From contig JAEWRF010000114.1 of assembly GCA_023460155.1 (NCBI GenBank), positions 1 to 8,262 of the forward strand: 8,262 bases of DNA, in the 5' to 3' direction. The notes under the pieces were generated by a model. It did no database searches. It was not told the DNA's origin and saw only the letters and a program-made list of their open reading frames with translations. The first letter of the stretch is position 1, and each line of letters opens with the position of its first letter. The stretch is from Bacillota bacterium. Its GTDB lineage: Bacteria > Bacillota > Clostridia > Oscillospirales > Acutalibacteraceae. Shown in pieces: positions 1 through 8,030 of this stretch. The position numbers and the translations under genes were made by a program.

Positions 1-291
1 CTCGGGTTCCACGCGGCACTGTTCGCAGCCGCCTGTTTCCTGATTGCCCGCATCACCGCGAACCTGTTTCAGACGAATTTCATCACGGCCATGCTGCTGG
101 CGGCCGTCACTGCGGCCATAGCCGTTCTGCTGCAGTGGGCCTGCTTTTTTGTATTAGCCGGCTACACGGATCCGTTTTATGCACTTTTAAACCATTATCT
201 GCCGATCTTCGGCTATTCGGTGATTTTCATGCCGATCACCTATTATTTTAACCGTGCCCTCGCCCTGCAGATTCGGTCAAAGGAGGAATAA
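1..291 (+). CDS. mreD: MreD-like rod-shape membrane protein, C-terminal part (5' end outside window)
   Basis: The reading frame is open from base 1 to the TAA at 289-291, giving 96 visible residues and no start. The fragment is strongly hydrophobic. About three membrane segments can be seen: one near the window start, one from about residue 30 to 55 (rich in Ala, Val and Leu, with Trp and Phe), and one near residues 65-85. It ends in a short basic tail (Arg-Ser-Lys-Glu-Glu). MreD is an integral membrane partner of MreC and MreB in the elongasome, and mreD commonly sits directly upstream of the elongation PBP, as here with a 2-nt gap to the next start. The ribosome binding site of the next gene lies inside its last codons. 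The call rests on topology and neighbourhood more than on residue-level motifs, because the family is poorly conserved. Another polytopic membrane protein cannot be excluded. Confidence 0.7.
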   Translation, partial: LGFHAALFAAACFLIARITANLFQTNFITAMLLAAVTAAIAVLLQWACFFVLAGYTDPFYALLNHYLPIFGYSVIFMPITYYFNRALALQIRSKEE

Positions 292-293
292 CC

Positions 294-2534
294 GTGGAAG
301 AAGAGGAAGAAAAAAAGAGCAGCCCCAAGGGCCGGTATATCTTCGTTGGCTTTCTCCTCCTTGCGGTGATGGTGGCTTACGCGCTGCGCCTTGCGGACTG
401 GCAGCTCCGCAGGGGCGCTTCCTTTTTGCAGAAGGCGGAAAGCTCCACCAAGTTCACCGTTCCGATGGACACCGCCCGCGGCGAGATTCTGGACTCGAAG
501 GGCAACGGCCTTGCGGTAAACAAGATCGGTTATGCCATTGAATTCGACAAGGCCTACATGTCCTCCGATACGGCGAATAAAACAATTTACCAGCTGATTC
601 GCCTGCTGAATTCACGCAAGGAAAAATGGACCGATCAGCTGCCGATCAAGGTGAACTCCGCCGGGAAATACGAGTTTATTTCCGGCAAAGATCAGGAAAT
701 CGCCGCGCTGAAGGCGAAAGATTTCCTCAATGTGAACCCGTACGCGACGGCGGACGAATGCATGAAGCAGCTTGTGGAACAATATGACTGTACCGGATAT
801 TCCGTCAAGGATACGCGGGATATTATCTCGGTGCGCTACAATATGACCAAATGCGGGTTTTCCGTTTCGCAGCCCTACACCTTCGCGGGCGACATCAGCA
901 AGGACACCGTCGCCATCATCAGCGAAAATTCGACCAAACTGCCGGGCGCGCAAGTGAAGCTCACCACGGTTCGCCAGTATCCGGACGGCTCGCTGCTCCC
1001 CCATATTCTCGGAACGATCGGCGCGCTCTCTCAGGAGGAATACGACGCGTTCAAGGCGAAGGGACAAGTCGAAAGCGATACGAATCCGGGCGGCTACGCC
1101 TTTAACGACCGGATCGGCAAGAGCGGCGTGGAGCAGGCCTTTGAAAGCCAGCTTCGCGGCAAGGCGGGGGCAAAAACCGTAGAAATGACCTCGAAGGGCT
1201 CCGTCGCCTCCGAGACCGTCACCAAGATGCCCGTGGCGGGCGACTCGGTTTACCTTACGATCGACAGCAACCTGCAGAAGGTGCTCAACGCGTCCCTGGC
1301 CAAAAACGTGCAGGCGACGCAGGCGAACGGCCGGCTGCTCTGTGCGCAGAATTACAAGGGCTCTTCCACGGCCCACGGCGAGGATTGCGTCGCGGGCGCC
1401 GCGGTGGTGCTGCGCGTCAGCGATTTTGCTGTTCTTGCGGCCTCCACTTATCCCTCCTACGACGAAAATAAATACCTCGACGACACGAGCTATTATAATC
1501 AGCTGCTGAAGGACAATACCCTGCCGCTGATCAACCGCGCTTTCAACGGCATCTTCACCCCGGGTTCCATCGTCAAGCCTTACGTGGCGCTCACGGCACT
1601 GCAGGAGGGCAGCATCTCCGAGTCCACGCTGCTCGAAGGAAACAGCCAATACACCCGTTTTGCCAATACCGGCCTGATCCTCGGCAGTATCGGCAGCTAC
1701 GGGATGATCAACTGCCAATATGCCATTGAAAAATCCAGCAACTCCTTCTTTTATGAAACGGGCTACCGCACAGGCATCAAAGCCCTGAACCTGTATGCGC
1801 CGCGCTTCGGCCTCGGCATAAAAACCGGCCTGGAGCTCAGCGAGAGTATGGGCGTGCTCGCCGGCCCCGCCGAGAAAAGCGCGTGGTGGGACGCCGATAC
1901 CTGCGAAGCCGCCGTGGGCCAGAGCGACAACCAGTTCACGCCGCTGCAGCTTGCCACCATGACAGCCACCATCGCGAATAACGGCACACGGCTGCAGACT
2001 CATATTGTGGACAAAATTACGGATTACACGCGCAAGACCGTGCTTTCCCAGACCAAGCCCCAAACCGCCGCCAGCATCGGCGTGTCGCAGTCCTACATCG
2101 ATTACGTCAAACAGGGGATGCGCGACGTGGCGATCTCCGGCACGGCCGCCACCATGTTTTCACATTACGGCATTCCCATCGCCGCCAAAACCGGAACGGC
2201 AGTTCAGACGCCGCACTCCGACAACGTGACCTTTATCGCGTTCGCCCCCTACGATCACCCGCAGATCGCCCTCGCGGTCGTGCTGGAACACGGCGCCACC
2301 AGCCTTTATTCCAACTCGGTGGCTAAAGATGTTCTCGACGCATATTTTTACGGGAAAACGGTCGATCAGAACGGAAACCTCGTTATGCCGTCTGCGGCGT
2401 CCTCCGGAGCCGGAAAAAATTCCTCCGGCGTCTCCTCACAGGCCTCCGGTGCTTCATCGCAGGCGTCCGGAAGCTCTTCCGCCGCGGGGCACAGCACCGT
2501 TTCCACGCACACGTCTTCGGGAGATGAGGGCTGA
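294..2534 (+). CDS. mrdA: Class B penicillin-binding protein, PBP2/MrdA type (elongation transpeptidase)
   Basis: This is a DD-transpeptidase that cross-links peptidoglycan during cell elongation, anchored in the membrane with its catalytic domain outside. The GTG start at 294 has AGGAGG at 281-286, 7 nt upstream. The 746-residue protein has a charged cytoplasmic N-terminus (MEEEEEKK), one membrane anchor at about residues 15-34, then the PBP dimer/pedestal domain beginning with the usual R-G-E-I motif (62-65) and holding G-K-S-G-V-E (275-280). The transpeptidase domain carries all three catalytic motifs: S425-I-V-K428 (nucleophile Ser425), S481-S-N483, and K632-T-G634. Residues 700-746 form a low-complexity tail with 18 Ser in 47 residues. 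Length is at the upper end for PBP2, partly because of this tail. It lies 2 nt after mreD and is probably translationally coupled to it. A monofunctional PBP of the FtsI/SpoVD branch is the alternative; the mreD neighbour favours PBP2. Confidence 0.93.
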   Translation: MEEEEEKKSSPKGRYIFVGFLLLAVMVAYALRLADWQLRRGASFLQKAESSTKFTVPMDTARGEILDSKGNGLAVNKIGYAIEFDKAYMSSDTANKTIYQLIRLLNSRKEKWTDQLPIKVNSAGKYEFISGKDQEIAALKAKDFLNVNPYATADECMKQLVEQYDCTGYSVKDTRDIISVRYNMTKCGFSVSQPYTFAGDISKDTVAIISENSTKLPGAQVKLTTVRQYPDGSLLPHILGTIGALSQEEYDAFKAKGQVESDTNPGGYAFNDRIGKSGVEQAFESQLRGKAGAKTVEMTSKGSVASETVTKMPVAGDSVYLTIDSNLQKVLNASLAKNVQATQANGRLLCAQNYKGSSTAHGEDCVAGAAVVLRVSDFAVLAASTYPSYDENKYLDDTSYYNQLLKDNTLPLINRAFNGIFTPGSIVKPYVALTALQEGSISESTLLEGNSQYTRFANTGLILGSIGSYGMINCQYAIEKSSNSFFYETGYRTGIKALNLYAPRFGLGIKTGLELSESMGVLAGPAEKSAWWDADTCEAAVGQSDNQFTPLQLATMTATIANNGTRLQTHIVDKITDYTRKTVLSQTKPQTAASIGVSQSYIDYVKQGMRDVAISGTAATMFSHYGIPIAAKTGTAVQTPHSDNVTFIAFAPYDHPQIALAVVLEHGATSLYSNSVAKDVLDAYFYGKTVDQNGNLVMPSAASSGAGKNSSGVSSQASGASSQASGSSSAAGHSTVSTHTSSGDEG

Positions 2535-2573
2535 AAAAGCGCCGATATTTGCTGAAACAAACAATAAAAACGC

Positions 2574-2605
2574 TTTACTCCGCTAAATGTTTGTGTTACT
2601 ATAAT
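2574..2605 (+). promoter_or_regulatory. Candidate promoter in the AT-rich gap before the MinD-like gene
   Basis: The 86-nt gap after the PBP gene is clearly more AT-rich than its surroundings and contains a perfect TATAAT at 2600-2605. The best -35-like hexamer, TTTACT at 2574-2579, is 20 nt upstream, which is longer than the optimal 17. A start about 7 nt after the -10 would fall near 2612 and leave only about 9 nt of leader, cutting off the GAGG at 2609-2612. Either the promoter gives an almost leaderless transcript or the TATAAT match is fortuitous. Confidence 0.3.
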
Positions 2606-2620
2606 AATGAGGTTTTCTAT

Positions 2621-3367
2621 ATGGATTCTGTAACGGTTATCACATCCGGAAAAGGCGGCGTGGGGAAATCCACCCTGAGCGTTGGCTTGGGCACCGCAAT
2701 GGCCGCGCGGGGCAAACGCGTTCTTCTCATCGATATGGACGCGGGACTCGGCAGTCTGGACCATATGCTGGGGATTACCGAACGCCTTGTTTTCGACATT
2801 GCCGACGTAATCTCGGGCGAAGCGGAGCCGGATAAGGCTGTTTACCGGTGTGCTTATGAACCGAACCTGTTTCTGCTGCCGGCGCCCGCCGCGGAGGAAG
2901 ACGTCGTCAGCCCGGATCTTATGCGGCAGTTTACCGCGGTCCTGTCCCGGTACTACGATCAGATTCTGATCGACAGTCCGGCCGGGGTAGGGCAGGGCTT
3001 TCTGAGCGCTGCGGCCGCCGCTTCCCGCGCGCTGGTGGTTACGACGCCGGACCCGGTGTGTGTCCGAGACGCGGCACGCACCCGAAAATGCCTGCTGGAG
3101 GCCGGGGTAACCGGGCAAAGACTGGTTGTCAACCGCTTTTCCACCGCTTTGTTCCGCGGGCAGGGGTATTACCGGGACCTTGATTCGGTTATCGACGCCG
3201 CCGGGATCCGTTTGATCGCGGTTGTGCCGGAGGACGCATCTCTGGCGGGCGCTGCGGCCTGCGCGAAGCGGATGAGTGAAACGTCGCCGGGCGCGATGGC
3301 GCTGGGCCGGCTCGCCGCAAGACTGGAGGGCGAGCGGATTCCGCTGCCAGACCTACAAAAATTCTGA
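2621..3367 (+). CDS. minD: MinD-family ParA/MinD ATPase lacking the C-terminal membrane-targeting helix
   Basis: MinD ATPases dimerise on ATP, bind the membrane and position the division inhibitor MinC. The ATG at 2621 follows GAGG at 2609-2612 and gives 248 residues; it places the family's N-terminal beta strand exactly, so an upstream TTG at 2549 without a ribosome site is not used here. Visible motifs are the deviant Walker A G10-K-G-G-V-G-K-S-T18 with signature Lys11 and Lys16, the switch region I37-D38-M-D40 followed by G-L-x-x-L-D, the D118-S-P-A-G122 Walker B region, a V-V-N-R strand, and V-V-P-E-D near the end. The C-terminus matches the conserved G-E-x-x-P-L stretch and stops a few residues later, so the amphipathic helix that tethers MinD to membrane in B. 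subtilis and E. coli is missing. No minC or minE is adjacent. A FlhG/MinD-like ATPase with another role is possible. Confidence 0.8.
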   Translation: MDSVTVITSGKGGVGKSTLSVGLGTAMAARGKRVLLIDMDAGLGSLDHMLGITERLVFDIADVISGEAEPDKAVYRCAYEPNLFLLPAPAAEEDVVSPDLMRQFTAVLSRYYDQILIDSPAGVGQGFLSAAAAASRALVVTTPDPVCVRDAARTRKCLLEAGVTGQRLVVNRFSTALFRGQGYYRDLDSVIDAAGIRLIAVVPEDASLAGAAACAKRMSETSPGAMALGRLAARLEGERIPLPDLQKF

Positions 3368-3399
3368 TACATATTTCCTTTTGTTTGGGAGGGGAGTTT

Positions 3400-3804
3400 A
3401 TGAATATCGCATTGATTGCACACGACGCCAAAAAGGAACTGATGGTGCAGTTCTGCATTGCCTACTGCGGCGTGCTGAGCAGACATACGCTCTGCGCTAC
3501 GGGCACCACGGGAAAGATGGTTTCGGAGGCCACGGGCCTTGACATCCAGCGCTTTTTGGGCGGTTCTCAGGGCGGAGACCAGCAGATTGCCGCACGCATT
3601 GCCTGCAACGAGGTGGATTTGCTGCTGCTGTTCCGCGACCCGCTGAACCCGAAGCCGCACGAGCCCAACGACATGAATCTGCTGCGCCTGTGCGACATGC
3701 ACAACATTCCGGTTGCGACGAACATTGCCACCGCGGAGGTGCTGATCCACGGCCTGGAGCGCGGCGATCTTGACTGGCGCAACATTCTGAACCCGAAAGC
3801 GTAA
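3400..3804 (+). CDS. mgsA: Methylglyoxal synthase
   Basis: This enzyme converts dihydroxyacetone phosphate to methylglyoxal and phosphate in the cytosol, a bypass of lower glycolysis that relieves sugar-phosphate accumulation. The ATG at 3400 has a strong GGAGGGG site at 3389-3395; an in-frame TTG at 3385 precedes that site and is rejected. The product is 134 residues, close to the roughly 137 of B. subtilis MgsA. Family motifs are present in order: I-A-L-I-A-H8-D near the N-terminus, phosphate-loop residues around A-T-G-T-T-G, G-G-D60-Q-Q with the catalytic aspartate (Asp71 of the E. coli enzyme), D80-P-L-N, P-H87-E-P with the conserved histidine (His98 of E. coli), and V-A-T-N-I-A-T near the end. 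It starts 32 nt after the MinD-like gene with no terminator between, suggesting one operon. This location after mre/min genes is recurrent in Clostridia. Confidence 0.95.
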   Translation: MNIALIAHDAKKELMVQFCIAYCGVLSRHTLCATGTTGKMVSEATGLDIQRFLGGSQGGDQQIAARIACNEVDLLLLFRDPLNPKPHEPNDMNLLRLCDMHNIPVATNIATAEVLIHGLERGDLDWRNILNPKA

Positions 3805-3811
3805 ATGATTC

Positions 3812-4030
3812 CGGCTGAGAACGGAAAGAGTACCCGAAGCTCCCGCACAGGGAGGGCGCGCCGCGATTGAGAGCGCGCCCGCATCCGGAGCATCGGGGAA
3901 GACATCCGGGAGCCGTTTCCTTTCCCCGCGCAGGCGGGGCCTGAAAGGGGAGCCTTCGGCTCCTGAAAAAGGGTGGCACCACGAGCGGTTTTCCCTCGTC
4001 CCTTTCCTTGGGACGGGGTATTTTTATTTT
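3812..4030 (+). promoter_or_regulatory. T-box riboswitch, tRNA-Asp specificity, controlling hisS-aspS
   Basis: The leader reads uncharged tRNA and decides between termination and read-through. Stem I is closed by 3812-3816 with 3911-3915, followed by a kink-turn-like bulge and helix 3822-3825/3905-3908. The specifier loop shows the loop E signature: AGTA at 3829-3832 opposite GAA at 3898-3900, capped by CCCG/CGGG (3833-3836/3894-3897). The triplet after GAA is GAC (3901-3903), followed by a purine, so the specifier is Asp. A distal hairpin pairs 3854-3861 with 3873-3880. Two further hairpins follow, 3919-3948 and 3949-3963. The antiterminator pairs AAAGGG 3968-3973 with 4000-4005 and ACGAG 3981-3985 with 3995-3999 around the 7-nt bulge TGGCACC (3974-3980). 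Its TGGC pairs with GCCA, as in tRNA-Asp (G73), not with tRNA-His (C73). The competing terminator is 3994-4030. I could not identify a convincing promoter upstream, so read-through from mgsA remains possible. Confidence 0.95.
3994..4030 (+). terminator. Rho-independent terminator of the T-box
   Basis: A 9-bp stem (3994-4002 with 4010-4018, one G-U pair) with a 7-nt loop is followed by the T-rich tract TATTTTTATTTT at 4019-4030. Its 5' arm overlaps bases needed for the antiterminator (3995-4005), so the two structures exclude each other, as expected for a transcriptional T-box. Confidence 0.93.
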
Positions 4031-4124
4031 CAGATTGAAACAACTTGCCGGAAAGCATTTAGCCTGTAAAAAACAAGCAGGCCGTCGAAAATCGTGCAAG
4101 GCGGCATAAAAAAGGAGCAGCATT

Positions 4125-5423
4125 ATGGAACTGATTAAAGCGCAGAGAGGCACCCAGGACATTCTTCCCGAACAGATTGAGCGCTGGCATGCGGTGGAAG
4201 ACGTCATGCGGGATGAGGCCGCCGTCAACGGCATTTCCGAGATCCGCACGCCGGTGTTCGAAGACACCAACCTGTTTCAGCGCTCCGTGGGGGAAACGAC
4301 CGACGTGGTGCAGAAGGAAATGTACACGTTCGAGGATAAGGGCGGGCGCTCGATCACTCTGAAGCCGGAGGGAACCGCCGGGGCGGTGCGCGCGTTTCTG
4401 GAGCACGGCCTTTACAACAGTCCGCTTCCGGTGAAGCTCTACTACATCACGCCCTGCTACCGTTACGAAAAGGCTCAGGCGGGCCGTCTGCGTGAGTTCC
4501 ACCAGTTCGGCGTCGAGATTTTCGGCTCGTCCCTTCCGCTTTCCGACGCGGGGCTCATCGCCTTCGCACACGGGCTTTTCGACCGCCTCTGCGTCAAGAA
4601 TCTGAAGCTGAAAATCAATTCAATCGGCTGCCCGACCTGCCGCGCCGAATATGTCAGCGCGCTGAAGGCTTATTTCACGGAGCGGAAGGATCAGCTCTGC
4701 GAAACCTGCCTTTCCCGTCTGGAGCGCAACCCGATGCGCATCCTCGACTGCAAGGAGAAGGGCTGTTCCGAAGCGGCGAAAGGCGCGCCGCGCATCCTTG
4801 ATTACCTGTGCGATGACTGCAAAACGCATTTTGAACAGGTGAAGGAAGGTCTTGATTCCGTCGGAATCGCTTATGAAATCGATCCGTCCATCGTGCGCGG
4901 GCTCGATTATTACACCCGCACGGTGTTCGAGTTTGTTTCAACCGATCTCGGCGCGCAGAGCACCGTCTGCGGCGGCGGACGCTACGACGGCCTTGTGGAG
5001 GAAATGGGCGGCAAGCCCACGCCCGCGCTCGGCTTTGCGCTCGGCATCGAGCGCCTGCTGATGATCATGGAAGCGCAGAAGGTCGAATTCCCCGAACCGG
5101 ATCCCTGCGAGCTGTATATCGCCTCCATCGGGGACGCGGCGCAGAAGGAAGCCTTCCGCATCGCGCAGGGCATGAAGGAATGCTCCATCGCAGCGGCGTT
5201 CGACGAGGTGGGCCGCAGCCTGAACGCGCAGATGAAGTACGCCGGAAAGCTCGGCGCGCAGTTTACGCTCGTGCTCGGCGACGAGGAGCTCGAAAAGGGC
5301 CTCGGCGTGATCAAGAATATGAAGACCGGCGAAAAGACGACGGTCAACCTCAAAAACGATCTCGAGGGCCAGTTCGCCGGAATCAGCGTAAAGGCCGAGG
5401 ACGAAGAGAATCTGAAATTCTGA
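4125..5423 (+). CDS. hisS: Histidyl-tRNA synthetase
   Basis: This class II synthetase attaches histidine to tRNA-His in the cytosol. The ATG at 4125 has AAAGGAG at 4111-4117, 7 nt upstream. At 432 residues it has normal family length. Motif 1 lies in the region with R-T-P-V-F-E (about residues 40-50). Motif 2 has the invariant arginine in Y-R113-Y-E-K-A-Q. The HisRS-specific signature R258-G-L-D-Y-Y-T-R carries the catalytic arginine (Arg259 in E. coli), and G283-G-G-R-Y-D-G-L with the later A-L-G-F-A-L-G-I-E-R gives the histidine signature and motif 3. The anticodon-binding domain fills about residues 330-420. An inserted segment contains eight cysteines: C169/C172, C192/C195, C209/C214 and C229/C232. 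I recall such pairs from other Clostridia HisRS and they could bind metal. It is the first gene after the Asp-specific T-box and is followed 75 nt later by aspS. Confidence 0.97.
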   Translation: MELIKAQRGTQDILPEQIERWHAVEDVMRDEAAVNGISEIRTPVFEDTNLFQRSVGETTDVVQKEMYTFEDKGGRSITLKPEGTAGAVRAFLEHGLYNSPLPVKLYYITPCYRYEKAQAGRLREFHQFGVEIFGSSLPLSDAGLIAFAHGLFDRLCVKNLKLKINSIGCPTCRAEYVSALKAYFTERKDQLCETCLSRLERNPMRILDCKEKGCSEAAKGAPRILDYLCDDCKTHFEQVKEGLDSVGIAYEIDPSIVRGLDYYTRTVFEFVSTDLGAQSTVCGGGRYDGLVEEMGGKPTPALGFALGIERLLMIMEAQKVEFPEPDPCELYIASIGDAAQKEAFRIAQGMKECSIAAAFDEVGRSLNAQMKYAGKLGAQFTLVLGDEELEKGLGVIKNMKTGEKTTVNLKNDLEGQFAGISVKAEDEENLKF

Positions 5424-5498
5424 GACCCTGCTTCAAAAAGTTTAAAATCGGCCGGAGGATCCGGCTCGGATCATAATAAAGGAAATGAGGAAATCAAA

Positions 5499-7286
<1,788 letters not shown>

Positions 7287-7364
7287 TTCGGCAGGCCGAC
7301 AAGCACGCAGGTAAAAGACCGGGAAGGTAGCAATGAAAACCAGATTACGTTAGAACATTGCCGG

Positions 7365-7372
7365 AAAGGGGG
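7365..7372 (+). promoter_or_regulatory. Ribosome binding site that decides the queH start
   Basis: AAAGGGGG at 7365-7372 can pair with the 16S anti-SD (one G-U pair replacing the central A). It lies exactly 7 nt before ACG at 7380, and no ATG, GTG or TTG in the queH frame lies nearby. It is therefore the main local evidence for the unusual start. Confidence 0.6.
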
Positions 7373-7379
7373 AACGGGT

Positions 7380-8030
7380 ACGCAGAAAACCAATTACCAG
7401 CTTCAGCTGGATGAAACGCTGAAAGGTCTTGCAGGGAAGACACCTTCCCTGCTGCTGCACGCCTGCTGCGCCCCCTGTTCGAGCTATGTTCTCGAATACC
7501 TTTCGGAGTATTTCAGAATCACGGTGTTTTACTACAATCCCAACATTTCTCCCGAGGAAGAATACGAAAAACGTGTCGCGGAGGTCCGGCGGTTAATTTC
7601 CGAACTGCCGGTGAAGAATCCGGTCGGTTTCCGGGAAGGAACCTATGATCCGGAGCGGTTTTTCGCGATGTCCCGCGGGTTGGAACAGGAGCCGGAGGGC
7701 GGGGCGCGCTGCATGGCCTGCTATGCCCTGCGCCTGGAGGAGACCGCGCTCCGCGCGGCGGCGGACGGCTGCGATTTTTTTACCACCACACTTTCGATCA
7801 GTCCGTATAAAAACGCGGAAAAGCTCAATGAGATCGGCGGAAATCTGGCGCGGAAGTACGGCGTTCCCTATCTTTTTTCGGATTTTAAAAAGAGGGGCGG
7901 CTACCAGCGCTCCATCGAGCTTTCCCGCGAGTACGGCCTGTACCGGCAGAATTACTGCGGTTGTGTTTTTTCTGCGGCGGGGGCGCCGATTGAAACAGCT
8001 GAGAGAGGAAATCGGGAGGGCGGACAATGA
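7380..8030 (+). CDS. queH: Epoxyqueuosine reductase QueH (DUF208), apparent ACG start
   Basis: QueH reduces epoxyqueuosine to queuosine at position 34 of tRNA-Asp, -Asn, -His and -Tyr, the last step of Q synthesis, replacing QueG non-orthologously. Conserved cysteines that hold its iron-sulfur/metal centre are visible: H27-A-C29-C30-A-P-C33, C111-M-A-C114, and Y-C193-G-C195. Other family landmarks are Y-Y-N-P-N-I, T-T-T-L-S-I-S-P-Y-K-N and F-K-K-R-G-G-Y. The frame is open back to the aspS stop at 7284-7286. The first in-frame GTG/ATG/TTG is at 7524, which would delete C29-C33 and so cannot be the true start. With ACG at 7380 the protein is 216 residues and begins x-Q-K-T-N-Y-Q, as relatives do. 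The start is thus inferred; CTG at 7407 or a sequence error at the start codon are alternatives. It lies 93 nt after aspS with no terminator, and its stop overlaps the next gene. Confidence 0.9.
   Translation, partial: TQKTNYQLQLDETLKGLAGKTPSLLLHACCAPCSSYVLEYLSEYFRITVFYYNPNISPEEEYEKRVAEVRRLISELPVKNPVGFREGTYDPERFFAMSRGLEQEPEGGARCMACYALRLEETALRAAADGCDFFTTTLSISPYKNAEKLNEIGGNLARKYGVPYLFSDFKKRGGYQRSIELSREYGLYRQNYCGCVFSAAGAPIETAERGNREGGQ

Noticed and set aside
612..2063. Long open frame on the minus strand opposite the PBP gene (483 codons)
   Set aside because: It is a shadow of GC-rich codon use in the PBP gene: Arg/Ala/His-rich composition, no recognisable motif and no ribosome site. The sense strand has intact catalytic motifs.
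3339..3399. Possible frameshift restoring a longer, hydrophobic MinD C-terminus
   Set aside because: The +1 frame after the MinD end reads T-Y-F-L-L-F-G, which hints at a hydrophobic tail, but it lacks the basic amphipathic pattern and coincides with the strong ribosome site of mgsA. A natural early end is simpler.
3770..3807. Promoter for the T-box leader (TTGACT at 3770, TAAATG at 3802)
   Set aside because: The spacing is 26 nt, far from 17, and no better -10 is present, so no promoter is called.
4062..4082. Hairpin GCCTG/CAGGC between the T-box terminator and hisS
   Set aside because: A 5-bp stem with an 11-nt A-rich loop and no T-tract could be chance; it is well clear of the hisS ribosome site.
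7330..7361. Inverted repeat GCAATG/CATTGC between aspS and queH as terminator or riboswitch
   Set aside because: The stem is only 6 bp with a 20-nt loop, no T-tract follows, and it matches no RNA family I know.
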